Shown here piece by piece: positions 1 through 5,867 of a stretch of 9,885 nt of DNA. The position numbers and the translations under genes are program-made. Location: the NCBI GenBank assembly GCA_900551925.1, contig URXR01000044.1:1-9885 (forward strand), written 5' to 3'. How positions within the stretch are numbered: position 1 is the stretch's first letter; each line of letters opens with the position of its first letter. The DNA comes from an uncultured Mycoplasmatota bacterium. Lineage in GTDB: Bacteria > Bacillota_I > Bacilli_A > RF39 > UBA660. The notes below the pieces were generated by a model. That model searched no databases, was not told the DNA's origin, and saw only the letters and a list, made by a program, of their open reading frames with translations.

Positions 1-43
1 ATGCTTTTTTAAATAATCCCGATAAAGTTTTGAACGCAACTGA

Positions 44-466
44 GAGCCCTTATCATTCGGAGTTGGTGGTAATGGTGAAGATGCTCCTACTAATTATTGT
101 AATGGACAAGCTGGCGGAGGCGGAGGCTACTATGGAGGAAGCGGAGCATCTGGACTTTCGTCAGGAGTTTGGCCTGGAGGAGGAGGTTCATCCTATATAA
201 GTGGTCATACTGGCTGTGTTGCTATAACTAGTGAGGATGATGAAACACCGAAAAGTGAATGTTTAACTGGAACTACGGATAATTCTTGTTCTATCCATTA
301 CAGTGGTAAAATATTTACTAATACTGCTATGATAGATGGAGCAGGATACTCTTGGACAAATACAAAAGGTAGTTTAGATTTAATGCCTAATCCAAACGGA
401 GGCTACTATGAAAGTGGTTTAGGTCATATTGGAAATGGTTATGCTAGAATAACTATTGTTAGTTAA
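44..466 (+). pseudogene. C-terminal fragment of a glycine-rich surface protein
   Basis: The + frame ending at TAA 464-466 reads 140 codons back to a TGA at 41-43, and no usable start codon lies near its beginning, so only the C-terminal part of a longer protein is here. It opens with a Gly-rich stretch (FGVGGNG, AGGGGGYYGGSG, GGGGSSYISGHTG), continues with a four-Cys segment (CNG, CVAI, ECLTG, SCSI), and ends in MIDGAGYSW, MPNPNGGYY and GHIGNGYARIT. This matches the Gly-rich domain of large secreted, adhesin-like proteins common in gut Firmicutes. That family is usually surface exposed; its ligand is unknown. Upstream of about 50 the frame is lost: frame 2 has stops at 14, 23 and 41, while frame 3 is open from 3. 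Either the gene is frameshifted or truncated, or bases 1-50 come from a chimeric contig end. The family call is fairly sure; the pseudogene status is not. Confidence 0.6.
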
Positions 467-490
467 GAATTATAAATTACTCTTTTTTTT
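461..490 (+). terminator. weak terminator after the Gly-rich gene
   Basis: An interrupted AT-only stem (AGT, then AATT-ATA-AATT, then ACT) overlaps the stop codon and is followed by C and eight T. The T-run is convincing but the stem is poor, so termination here is tentative. Confidence 0.3.
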
Positions 491-512
491 ATTTCTTACA
501 TCTTTCTAAATT

Positions 513-541
513 TAGACACAAAATTATCACATTGATATATT
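513..541 (+). promoter_or_regulatory. SigA-type promoter of the thioredoxin-fold gene
   Basis: TAGACA at 513-518 (5/6 to TTGACA) is separated by exactly 17 bases from TATATT at 536-541 (5/6 to TATAAT). Predicted transcription starts near 548, which gives a leader of about 60 bases containing a tiny ORF before the TTG start at 611. Confidence 0.55.
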
Positions 542-552
542 ATAGTTAAAAT

Positions 553-606
553 ATGAAAGGAGGAATGTGTATAGAAAGAGATAAAATATTACAAGAAAGG
601 AGATAA
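553..606 (+). CDS. possible leader micro-ORF (17 codons or fewer)
   Basis: ATG at 553 opens a 17-codon frame ending at TAA 604-606, and its tail overlaps the ribosome site (AAAGGAG, 596-602) of the next gene. Inside it, a near-perfect AAAGGAGG at 556-563 has no ATG, GTG or TTG at normal distance: ATG 565 and GTG 567 are too close. An in-frame ATA at 571 sits at the 7-base spacing seen at dnaE and the SPFH gene. The ORF could be a short leader that couples translation to the downstream gene, or the purine-rich stretch may simply act as a standby ribosome site. I recognise no product, and coding status is uncertain. Confidence 0.25.
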   Translation: MKGGMCIERDKILQERR

Positions 607-610
607 TTTA

Positions 611-856
611 TTGAATTTAAAATTAATAGGTTCAGATTGTAGTAACGGATTAAAAATTCTAAAAAATATTAAAAAAGTAGAAAGAGAACTTCATTGCTCT
701 TTAAATATAAATAAAATTTCTTCACACCAAAATAAAAATAAAAATATTATTATACCTGCACTTATGTTAAATGGGGAGATTATCTCCCAAGGGAAAGTTA
801 TTACAGACCGAGAATTAAAGAACATTTTAAAACCTCTTTTACTTGAATCGAACTAA
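611..856 (+). CDS. small thioredoxin-fold protein (MTH895-like), CxxG active site
   Basis: This 81-aa protein has the size and layout of the small thioredoxin-like 'redox-active disulfide protein 2' family. It has an N-terminal beta strand MNLKLIG, an active-site loop with C10-S-N-G13, a helix, then PALMLNGEIISQGKV (cis-Pro P49), which matches the family's 'tPALvinGkvvseGkv' core, and a C-terminal helix. The family normally has CxxC; here the second Cys is Gly13, so a dithiol exchange at this motif is not possible. The only other Cys is C29. The start is TTG at 611, well placed 8 bases after AAAGGAG. No signal peptide is seen, so it is probably cytosolic. It appears monocistronic, with its own promoter upstream and a strong terminator overlapping its stop codon. 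The fold is fairly sure; whether it is catalytic is open. Confidence 0.7.
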   Translation: MNLKLIGSDCSNGLKILKNIKKVERELHCSLNINKISSHQNKNKNIIIPALMLNGEIISQGKVITDRELKNILKPLLLESN

Positions 857-887
857 GGAGCATGATTGCTCCTTTTAAAATTTTTTT
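855..887 (+). terminator. Rho-independent terminator of the thioredoxin-fold gene
   Basis: A perfect 8-bp stem AAGGAGCA / TGCTCCTT (855-862, 867-874) with a TGAT loop is followed by T-rich sequence (TTTTAAAATTTTTTT). It begins inside the TAA stop codon. Confidence 0.85.
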
Positions 888-904
888 CATAAATTTTTCA
901 TAAA
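883..904 (+). promoter_or_regulatory. tandem TTTTCATA boxes upstream of htrA (candidate CssR-like operator)
   Basis: An 11-bp unit, TTTTTCATAAA, is repeated exactly, back to back (883-893 and 894-904), placing two TTTTCATA octamers one helical turn apart. A degenerate third copy may follow at 905-915. From memory, tandem TTTTCATA octamers mark the control regions of the Bacillus subtilis htrA and htrB genes, which the CssRS stress system regulates. The boxes lie at about -59 to -41 from the predicted start site, a normal activator position. The repeat is directly visible; the regulator is inferred. Confidence 0.5.
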
Positions 905-927
905 TAATACAAATATTTTTGATATTT

Positions 928-936
928 TGATATTAT
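928..936 (+). promoter_or_regulatory. extended -10 promoter of htrA, no clear -35
   Basis: TGATATTAT at 928-936 is an extended -10 (TGn plus TATTAT). No recognisable -35 sits 16-18 bases upstream, which fits an activator-dependent promoter served by the tandem boxes at 883-904. The surroundings also hold two TTTTGATA copies (917-932), so the exact element is uncertain. Confidence 0.4.
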
Positions 937-960
937 ATTAATAGTGTAAAGGAGATTGTT

Positions 961-2220
961 ATGGAAAAAGATGTAAAAGATAGTTTAAATAAAGAAGATG
1001 ATAAGGAATTAAAAAATGATGAAACAAATGAAAAAGAAACAAATAGAGAGAAACGTTGTATAAAGTGTAATAATTTATTAAAAGATAATGATAAATATTG
1101 TATTATATGTGGAACTGATCAAACTAATCCTGGAAAGGTAAAAAAAGAAAAAAAACCAAAGAAAAAAGTTGAACTTAAACCTATTCAATTAGTAATAATT
1201 GCTTCAGTTATAACTTTAGTAGTTTGTATGGTTTTGAGCTTTGGACTTTATATGTGTTTAAATGACAGAAATGGTAATATTGATACTAGTAATAAAAATG
1301 TTACTATAGATGATACTGGTATTGCTGATGCTGTTAGTAAAGTTTATGATTCCGTAGTAGTAATAGAAAATTATGTTAGCGGAAGACTTTATGCAACAGG
1401 TTCTGGTTTTGTCTATGATACTGATAATAGTTATGGATATATTTTAACTAATAGCCATGTTGTCAGTGGTGCTACTTCTCTTAATGTTGTGTTTACTAAT
1501 GATGAAAAAGTAGAGGCAGAAGTAGTAGGAAATGATGAATATTCAGATATTGCTGTTTTACGAGTAGATAAAAAATATGTTACACAGGTTGCTATAATGG
1601 GAGATAATGACAAGATGCGTATTGGAGATACTACTTTTGCAATTGGAGCTCCACTTGATTCTGATACTTATTCTTGGTCAGTAACTCGTGGTATTTTATC
1701 TGGTAAAGATAGAGTAGTATCTAGTTCTAGTAGTTATATGACAGTTTTACAAACTGATACTCCAATTAATTCTGGTAATAGTGGGGGACCACTTTGTAAT
1801 GCTAATGGTGAAGTAATTGGTATAACTAATATGAAACTTGCTTCAGATCAAATTGAAGGTATGGGCTTTGCAATTCCTATTGAGACTGCTTTAGAATATG
1901 CTAATCAATTTACAAGTGGAGAAGATGTTAGAAGACCATATATTGGAGTAGCTATTTATGATAGTGCAGTTTCATTCTTTAGCTCAGAAACAGAAGTAGT
2001 TATAGAAAGTGTAGAGAAAGATTCTCCGGCTGAAGATGCTGGTTTAAGAAGTGGAGATGTAATTACTAAAATAGAAGGTGATGAAGTAGAAAATTCTTCA
2101 TATTTTAAATATAAATTATACGGTTATGATATTGGAGATACTGTAAAAATAACTGTAGAGAGAAATGGAAAAGAAAGAACTTTTGATGTTAAACTTTCAT
2201 CAGATGCTGAAAATGCTTAA
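961..2220 (+). CDS. htrA: HtrA/DegP-like membrane-anchored serine protease with PDZ and zinc ribbon
   Basis: This 419-aa protein is a trypsin-like HtrA protease for envelope protein quality control. In order it has an acidic/Lys-rich start; a zinc ribbon with CxxC pairs (C33, C36, C47, C50); a Lys-rich stretch (60-73); one membrane segment (about 75-100); the protease domain with His166 (LTNSHVV), Asp196 (YSDIAVL) and Ser274 (NSGNSGGPL), all three catalytic residues intact; and a PDZ domain (about 325-415, with SPAEDAGLRSGDVI). Positive charge before the segment puts the zinc ribbon in the cytosol and the protease outside. The zinc ribbon is not part of classical B. subtilis HtrA, although ribbons fused to membrane proteins are frequent in Firmicutes. 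ATG 961 follows GGAG at 951-954 in AAAGGAGATTGTT. An 84-aa gene follows after 8 bases with no terminator between, so the two are probably co-transcribed. Tandem TTTTCATA boxes upstream suggest stress control. Confidence 0.92.
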   Translation: MEKDVKDSLNKEDDKELKNDETNEKETNREKRCIKCNNLLKDNDKYCIICGTDQTNPGKVKKEKKPKKKVELKPIQLVIIASVITLVVCMVLSFGLYMCLNDRNGNIDTSNKNVTIDDTGIADAVSKVYDSVVVIENYVSGRLYATGSGFVYDTDNSYGYILTNSHVVSGATSLNVVFTNDEKVEAEVVGNDEYSDIAVLRVDKKYVTQVAIMGDNDKMRIGDTTFAIGAPLDSDTYSWSVTRGILSGKDRVVSSSSSYMTVLQTDTPINSGNSGGPLCNANGEVIGITNMKLASDQIEGMGFAIPIETALEYANQFTSGEDVRRPYIGVAIYDSAVSFFSSETEVVIESVEKDSPAEDAGLRSGDVITKIEGDEVENSSYFKYKLYGYDIGDTVKITVERNGKERTFDVKLSSDAENA

Positions 2221-2225
2221 AATTT

Positions 2226-2240
2226 GAGGTGATAGATATA
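2226..2240 (+). promoter_or_regulatory. ribosome binding site that questions the start of the 84-aa gene
   Basis: GAGGTGAT (2226-2233) is a good Shine-Dalgarno sequence, but the GTG at 2229-2231 lies inside it. Seven bases after GAGGT comes an in-frame ATA (2238-2240), the same spacing as the ATG starts of dnaE and the SPFH gene. No ATG occurs in frame until codon 82. Either the gene uses GTG without its own Shine-Dalgarno site, coupled to the htrA stop, or it starts at ATA. Confidence 0.5.
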
Positions 2241-2483
2241 AAAATAAATTATGATAATTTAAAGAAAGTAACAAAAATTTTATTAAAAAATATAAATGAT
2301 GAATTAAAAAAGGGTCACACTCCTAATCAAAAAATTGCCCTTTTTTACTTAAAAATCGATGATAAACGTTATTATTATTCTTATAATTTCCCAGATGAAG
2401 GATTTGATGATCTTTACAATTCATATCGATTAGTGGAAATAAAAAAAGCTAAACGTTTATTAACAGAACAAATGGAAAGTTAG
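2229..2483 (+). CDS. unrecognised 84-aa protein in the htrA operon
   Basis: I do not recognise the family. The protein has no signal peptide or membrane segment and is probably cytosolic. It looks alpha/beta: an N-terminal helix (about 8-28, Lys-rich), a strand region (ALFYLKIDD, then RYYYSYNF around 47-54, very Tyr-rich), an acidic turn (PDEGFDDLY), and a basic C-terminal helix (YRLVEIKKAKRLLTEQ). There is no Cys or Trp. The frame begins 8 bases after the htrA stop and ends inside the terminator at 2482-2510, so it shares a transcript with htrA; a role linked to HtrA or to envelope stress is possible but only inferred. I give the GTG start because it is canonical, but it overlaps the ribosome site, and ATA at 2238 (three codons shorter) is better placed. 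Ordinary AT-rich codon use and the tight operon position support a real gene. Confidence 0.65.
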   Translation: MIDIKINYDNLKKVTKILLKNINDELKKGHTPNQKIALFYLKIDDKRYYYSYNFPDEGFDDLYNSYRLVEIKKAKRLLTEQMES

Positions 2484-2510
2484 TACTATTTTAGTACTTT
2501 TTCTTTTTTT
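2482..2510 (+). terminator. Rho-independent terminator of the htrA operon
   Basis: A 6-bp stem AGTACT / AGTACT (2482-2487, 2493-2498) with an ATTTT loop is followed by TTTTCTTTTTTT. It overlaps the TAG stop of the 84-aa gene. Confidence 0.8.
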
Positions 2511-2523
2511 ATGGGAAGAAAAA

Positions 2524-2532
2524 TGATACAAT
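2524..2532 (+). promoter_or_regulatory. extended -10 promoter of yqeG-yqeH
   Basis: TGATACAAT is an extended -10 (TGn plus TACAAT). No good -35 is seen. A consensus TATAAT overlaps just downstream (2532-2537), but transcription from it would start too late to include the GGTGAT ribosome site (2539-2544). With TGATACAAT the transcript would begin near that site, giving a leader of only about 11 bases. Confidence 0.45.
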
Positions 2533-2549
2533 ATAATTGGTGATAATAT

Positions 2550-3065
2550 ATGAAAAATTTTATCCCTGATATGTATCAGAAAAATATTAGTTCGATAAAT
2601 TATGAAAAATTAAAGAAACGTGGAATAAAAGTTTTGCTTTTTGATTTGGATAATACTATTATAGAAAGAGATAATTATAAGCTATCTGCACAAACTAAAA
2701 ATTTATTTTTGAAGTTAAATAAAGATTTTATGATTTATATAATCTCGAATAGTTTCAATTTTGAAAAGTTAGAGAATATTAGCAAAAAGCTTAATATATC
2801 CTATATTGGAGGAAGTATGAAACCTCTTAGCAAAGGATATAAAAAACTCAAATTTAAGAGTATTAAAAATAATCAAATAGCTATGATTGGTGATCAGCTT
2901 TTAACAGATGTCTGGGGTGCTAAAAGAATGGGATATATGGCTATTTTAACTGATCCGATAAAAGAAGAGAAGGACATGATTTTAACGAAAATTAATCGTT
3001 TTATTGAAAAGCTTATTTTTAATAATAAGAAGAATAATTTAGAAAGAGGGCATTATTATGATTAA
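2550..3065 (+). CDS. yqeG: YqeG family HAD-IIIA phosphatase
   Basis: This 171-aa protein carries all the HAD superfamily motifs: motif I D32-L-D34-N-T with nucleophile Asp32, motif II around S66-N67 (IISNS), motif III Lys91 (KP), and motif IV GDQLLTD with Asp115 and Asp120. The length, lack of a large cap domain, and opening FIPDMYQKNISSI are typical of YqeG, a soluble phosphatase whose physiological substrate is, as far as I know, not established. The gene overlaps yqeH by 8 bases (ATG 3058 lies before its TAA), so translation is likely coupled, and the same pair is adjacent in B. subtilis. ATG 2550 is preceded by GGTGAT at normal spacing. The C-terminal 20 residues (KKNNLERGHYYD) are polar and probably disordered. 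All catalytic residues are present, so it should be active. Confidence 0.93.
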   Translation: MKNFIPDMYQKNISSINYEKLKKRGIKVLLFDLDNTIIERDNYKLSAQTKNLFLKLNKDFMIYIISNSFNFEKLENISKKLNISYIGGSMKPLSKGYKKLKFKSIKNNQIAMIGDQLLTDVWGAKRMGYMAILTDPIKEEKDMILTKINRFIEKLIFNNKKNNLERGHYYD

Positions 3066-4056
3066 ATATTGTAAAGGATGCGGAGTAAGACTTCAAGATA
3101 ATAATACGTTACTTGAAGGTTATACTAATGATTTAAGTAAAGATTTATGCAAGAGATGTTTTAGATTAAAACATTATGGAGAATATGAAATAGTTACTAA
3201 ATCTAATAGTGAGTATTTGGAAATAATTAAAAATATTGGAAAGACAAGATCTTTAGTGTTATATGTAGTAGATTTATTAAATATTCCTAAGGATTTAGAA
3301 CAAATAAAAGAATATTTAAAAAATAATAAAGTTATTTTAGTCTTAAATAAAAAAGATATGCTTCCTCTTTCTGTTACTGATCAAAAGATACTTACTTATT
3401 TAGAAAATTTTACATCATTTACTGATAAAATAGTTATAAGTGCTAATAAAAATTATAATATAGATAAGCTTATGAATATAATAAAAAAGCATAGAGTTTA
3501 TCAAAATGTTTATGTGGTGGGTAATACTAATGCGGGTAAATCAACTTTAATAAATAAAATTATCGATAATTATTCTATTGATAAATCGCTTATTACTATT
3601 TCTAGTATGCCTTCGACTACTTTAGATCAAATAAAAATACCTTTTAAAGATTATTATCTTATTGATACACCAGGACTTGTAGATAGTCATAGTATTATTA
3701 ATTATATAGATGATAATAATGTAAAGAAATTATCTTCTAATAAGGAAATAAAACCTAGAACATATCAAATAAAAAAAGGTCAAGCTTTAATAATTGAGGA
3801 TTTTTTAAGAGTTGATTATGTAGAAGGAGAAAAAAATAGTTTTACACTTTTTATTTCTAATAATTTAAATGTTAAAAGAATTAATGGTAAAAGACATGAT
3901 GATTTAAAAAATCTATCTTTGAAAGAAATAAATTTAAAATATCATGAAGATATAGTTATATATGGATTAGGTTTTATTAAAACTATTTTAGAGGGTAAAG
4001 TAAATGTTTATGTAGATAAAGATGTTTCAGTTTTTACTAGGAAATCAATGATATAG
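3058..4056 (+). CDS. yqeH: YqeH, circularly permuted ribosome-biogenesis GTPase
   Basis: This 332-aa GTPase acts in assembly of the 30S ribosomal subunit, as known for B. subtilis YqeH. It opens with a zinc finger (C5, C8, C31, C34). The GTPase motifs then come in the permuted order that defines the family: G4 NKKD (97-100), G5 SAN (128-130), G1 P-loop GNTNAGKS (155-162), G2 at T187/T188 (STTLD), and G3 DTPG (203-206). The C-terminal 110 residues correspond to the family's RNA/ribosome-binding region. All GTPase motifs are intact. The protein is slightly shorter than B. subtilis YqeH (about 366 aa). The start ATG 3058 overlaps the end of yqeG and is preceded by AGAGGG. The usual partners further down this cluster in Bacillus (aroE, yhbY, nadD, yqeK, rsfS) are absent; a terminator follows instead. 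Confidence 0.95.
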   Translation: MIKYCKGCGVRLQDNNTLLEGYTNDLSKDLCKRCFRLKHYGEYEIVTKSNSEYLEIIKNIGKTRSLVLYVVDLLNIPKDLEQIKEYLKNNKVILVLNKKDMLPLSVTDQKILTYLENFTSFTDKIVISANKNYNIDKLMNIIKKHRVYQNVYVVGNTNAGKSTLINKIIDNYSIDKSLITISSMPSTTLDQIKIPFKDYYLIDTPGLVDSHSIINYIDDNNVKKLSSNKEIKPRTYQIKKGQALIIEDFLRVDYVEGEKNSFTLFISNNLNVKRINGKRHDDLKNLSLKEINLKYHEDIVIYGLGFIKTILEGKVNVYVDKDVSVFTRKSMI

Positions 4057-4090
4057 AATAAAATGTCAAGTTTGTTGTACTACTATAGAG

Positions 4091-4113
4091 AACAAGTTTA
4101 ATACTTGTTTTTT
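4091..4113 (+). terminator. Rho-independent terminator of yqeG-yqeH
   Basis: A 7-bp stem AACAAGT / ACTTGTT (4091-4097, 4103-4109) with a TTAAT loop runs into six T. Its right arm and tail (AATACTTGTTTTTT) recur in the dnaE terminator. Confidence 0.8.
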
Positions 4114-4117
4114 GTAT

Positions 4118-4147
4118 TTGTAATAGATTATTGTTAAAAATTATATT
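4118..4147 (+). promoter_or_regulatory. candidate promoter of the ABC-F gene
   Basis: TTGTAA (4118-4123) and TATATT (4142-4147) are 18 bases apart. Other pairings nearby, such as TTGCTA 4146-4151 with TAATTT 4169-4174, are almost as good, so the choice is uncertain. The resulting leader of about 60 bases shows no uORF or stem that I would call an attenuator. Confidence 0.3.
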
Positions 4148-4216
4148 GCTAAAATAATAGTATTATGTTAATTTAAATATGCAAAGATTAGTAATTATTT
4201 AAAAGTTGGTGAAAGC

Positions 4217-5839
4217 ATGCAAATAAAAAATTTATCAATGTCATTTGGAAATTATGAACTTTTTAAAAATGTTAATTTATATATTGATGATAACCAAAAA
4301 ATTGGAGTTGTTGGAGTAAATGGAGCTGGTAAAACAACTTTTTTTAAGATAATTATGGGTAAGATAGAACCTGATGCGGGGAAGGTTATTTTAGGTAATA
4401 GGAGAGTGTCTTTGCTTCCTCAAGTACTTAGTGATGATAATTTTTCAATGGATATAAGTGTGTTTGACTTTTTATTATCAGGAAGACCTATTGACAAGAT
4501 TAATGATGAATTGCAATGGCAATATGAAAAAGTTTCTAAAGAGCTTGATGAGAACAAACAACAAAAGATTTTTAATAAAATAGAAAAATTGCAAAAAAAA
4601 TTAGATTATTGGGAATTTCTTAGTGCGGAGAGTACTTTATTAAAAATAATTGATGGAATGAAGATAGATGATGGTTTATTAGATAAAAAATTATCGGAAC
4701 TTTCTGGGGGACAGAAATCAAAAATTGCTTTTGCTAGACTTCTTTATTCTAAACCAGAAATAATTTTACTTGATGAACCTACTAATCATTTAGATAAAGA
4801 TACAAAAGATTATGTTATTAATTATTTGAAAAATTATAGAGGAAGTGTTTTTGTAATTTCACATGATATAGATTTTTTAAATGAAGTAACTACAATGACT
4901 TTGTTTTTGAATAAAGGGAAAAAAACTTTTGAGTTGTACGAAGGTAATTATGATAGATTTAAGAAATTAAATGATGAACAGGAAAAAGCTTTAGAACAAC
5001 AAATAAAGAAAGAACAAATGGAAGAAGATAAATTAAAAGCTTTTATTAATAAATATGCTAGTTCTTCTGGTAAGAGAAAAAAGATGGTACAAGATAGAGA
5101 AAAAAAGTTAGAGAAACTTAATAAAAATAAAACAATCAATGTGTTTTTAGAAAAACAAGCTAAAATGGAAATTGTAATGAATCGAGAAAGTTCTAAAATT
5201 CCTCTTAAAGTTAATCATTTATGTTTTAAATATGATCAAAATGATGAGAAAAATCTTATTAATAATTTATCATTTAGTTTGTATAGAGGTGAAAAATTTT
5301 TAATTGTAGGTAAGAATGGTGTAGGCAAATCTACTTTACTTAAATTAATTATTGGCAAGCTTAAACCAAATAGTGGAGACATAGATATTGGGAAGAAAAC
5401 AGATATTGGTTATTATGCTCAGGAGCATGAATTATTAGATAGTAAGAAGAGTATTATTGATAATTTTGCAGAGATTAATATTTCTCAAGCTAAATTAAGA
5501 AGCGTTTTAGGAAGATTTTTGTTTTACGGGGATGATGTATTTAAAATGGTAGGAGTTTTATCACCAGGAGAGCGAAGCAGGGTAGCTTTAGCTAAATTAT
5601 CTTTAAGTGGTGCTAACTTCTTGATACTTGATGAGCCTACTAATCATTTAGATCCAAAAACTCAAGCTATTATAGCAGAGACATTTAAAGAATTTCCAGG
5701 TACTATGTTAGTTGTTTCTCATAATTTTGAATTTGTAGATAATTTGGGAATAGAAAGAACTTTAGTTTTACCTGAGGGTAAGATATCTTATTATGATAGA
5801 CAGGTACTAGAGTATTATAGTGAGTTAAATAAAAAATAA
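4217..5839 (+). CDS. ABC-F family ATPase (ribosome-associated)
   Basis: This 540-aa soluble protein has two ATP-binding cassettes and no membrane segment, the hallmark of ABC-F translation factors, which bind the ribosomal E site; some members give antibiotic resistance. Domain 1: Walker A GVNGAGKT (33-40), signature LSGGQ (162-166), Walker B ILLDEP with Glu187, switch His216. A charged insert at about 95-135 is the 'arm'. A Lys/Glu-rich linker (about 245-325, including KRKKMVQDREKKLEK) fits the P-site tRNA-interaction motif. Domain 2: GKNGVGKS (365-372), LSPGE (448-452), LDEPTNHLD with Glu473, His502. There is no long C-terminal coiled coil, unlike Uup or YdiF. The subfamily (YkpA/YbiT-like or another) is not resolved, so I give no symbol. 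ATG 4217 follows GGTGA with suitable spacing. The gene is monocistronic, between terminators, and convergent with the SPFH gene. Housekeeping is more likely than resistance, but neither is shown. Confidence 0.92.
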   Translation: MQIKNLSMSFGNYELFKNVNLYIDDNQKIGVVGVNGAGKTTFFKIIMGKIEPDAGKVILGNRRVSLLPQVLSDDNFSMDISVFDFLLSGRPIDKINDELQWQYEKVSKELDENKQQKIFNKIEKLQKKLDYWEFLSAESTLLKIIDGMKIDDGLLDKKLSELSGGQKSKIAFARLLYSKPEIILLDEPTNHLDKDTKDYVINYLKNYRGSVFVISHDIDFLNEVTTMTLFLNKGKKTFELYEGNYDRFKKLNDEQEKALEQQIKKEQMEEDKLKAFINKYASSSGKRKKMVQDREKKLEKLNKNKTINVFLEKQAKMEIVMNRESSKIPLKVNHLCFKYDQNDEKNLINNLSFSLYRGEKFLIVGKNGVGKSTLLKLIIGKLKPNSGDIDIGKKTDIGYYAQEHELLDSKKSIIDNFAEINISQAKLRSVLGRFLFYGDDVFKMVGVLSPGERSRVALAKLSLSGANFLILDEPTNHLDPKTQAIIAETFKEFPGTMLVVSHNFEFVDNLGIERTLVLPEGKISYYDRQVLEYYSELNKK

Positions 5840-5862
5840 AAGAACCTAAATGTCAGGTTCTT
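5840..5862. terminator. bidirectional terminator between convergent genes
   Basis: An 8-bp stem AAGAACCT / AGGTTCTT with a 7-base loop has a T-rich tail on both strands: TTATTAATTATTTTT to the right and TTTATTTTTTATTT on the minus strand to the left. It serves the ABC-F gene (+) and the SPFH gene (-), whose stop codons lie only 28 bases apart. Confidence 0.85.
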
Positions 5863-5867
5863 ATTAA

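Noticed and set aside
41..43. TGA read as Trp (Mollicutes code) to extend the Gly-rich gene
   Set aside because: All Trp codons in the intact genes are TGG, no in-frame TGA occurs in them, and a TAA at 23-25 would still stop the frame.
3..200. Frame-3 open stretch rich in Glu/Ala
   Set aside because: From about 60 on it is only the +1 reading of the Gly codons of the Gly-rich protein, whose motifs fit frame 2.
917..932. Two TTTTGATA copies before htrA as a second operator
   Set aside because: Low-complexity AT sequence overlapping the -10 region; the upstream TTTTCATA pair is a more specific signal.
1431..1613. Open frame of 60 codons on the minus strand
   Set aside because: It lies wholly inside the htrA protease domain, whose catalytic motifs are intact in the + frame; no ribosome site.
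4057..4216. Riboswitch or T-box leader before the ABC-F gene
   Set aside because: No conserved motif or alternative stem found; the only clear hairpin is the yqeH terminator.
4948..5139. Open frame of 63 codons on the minus strand
   Set aside because: A Phe/Ser/Leu-rich shadow of the Lys/Glu-rich linker of the ABC-F protein.
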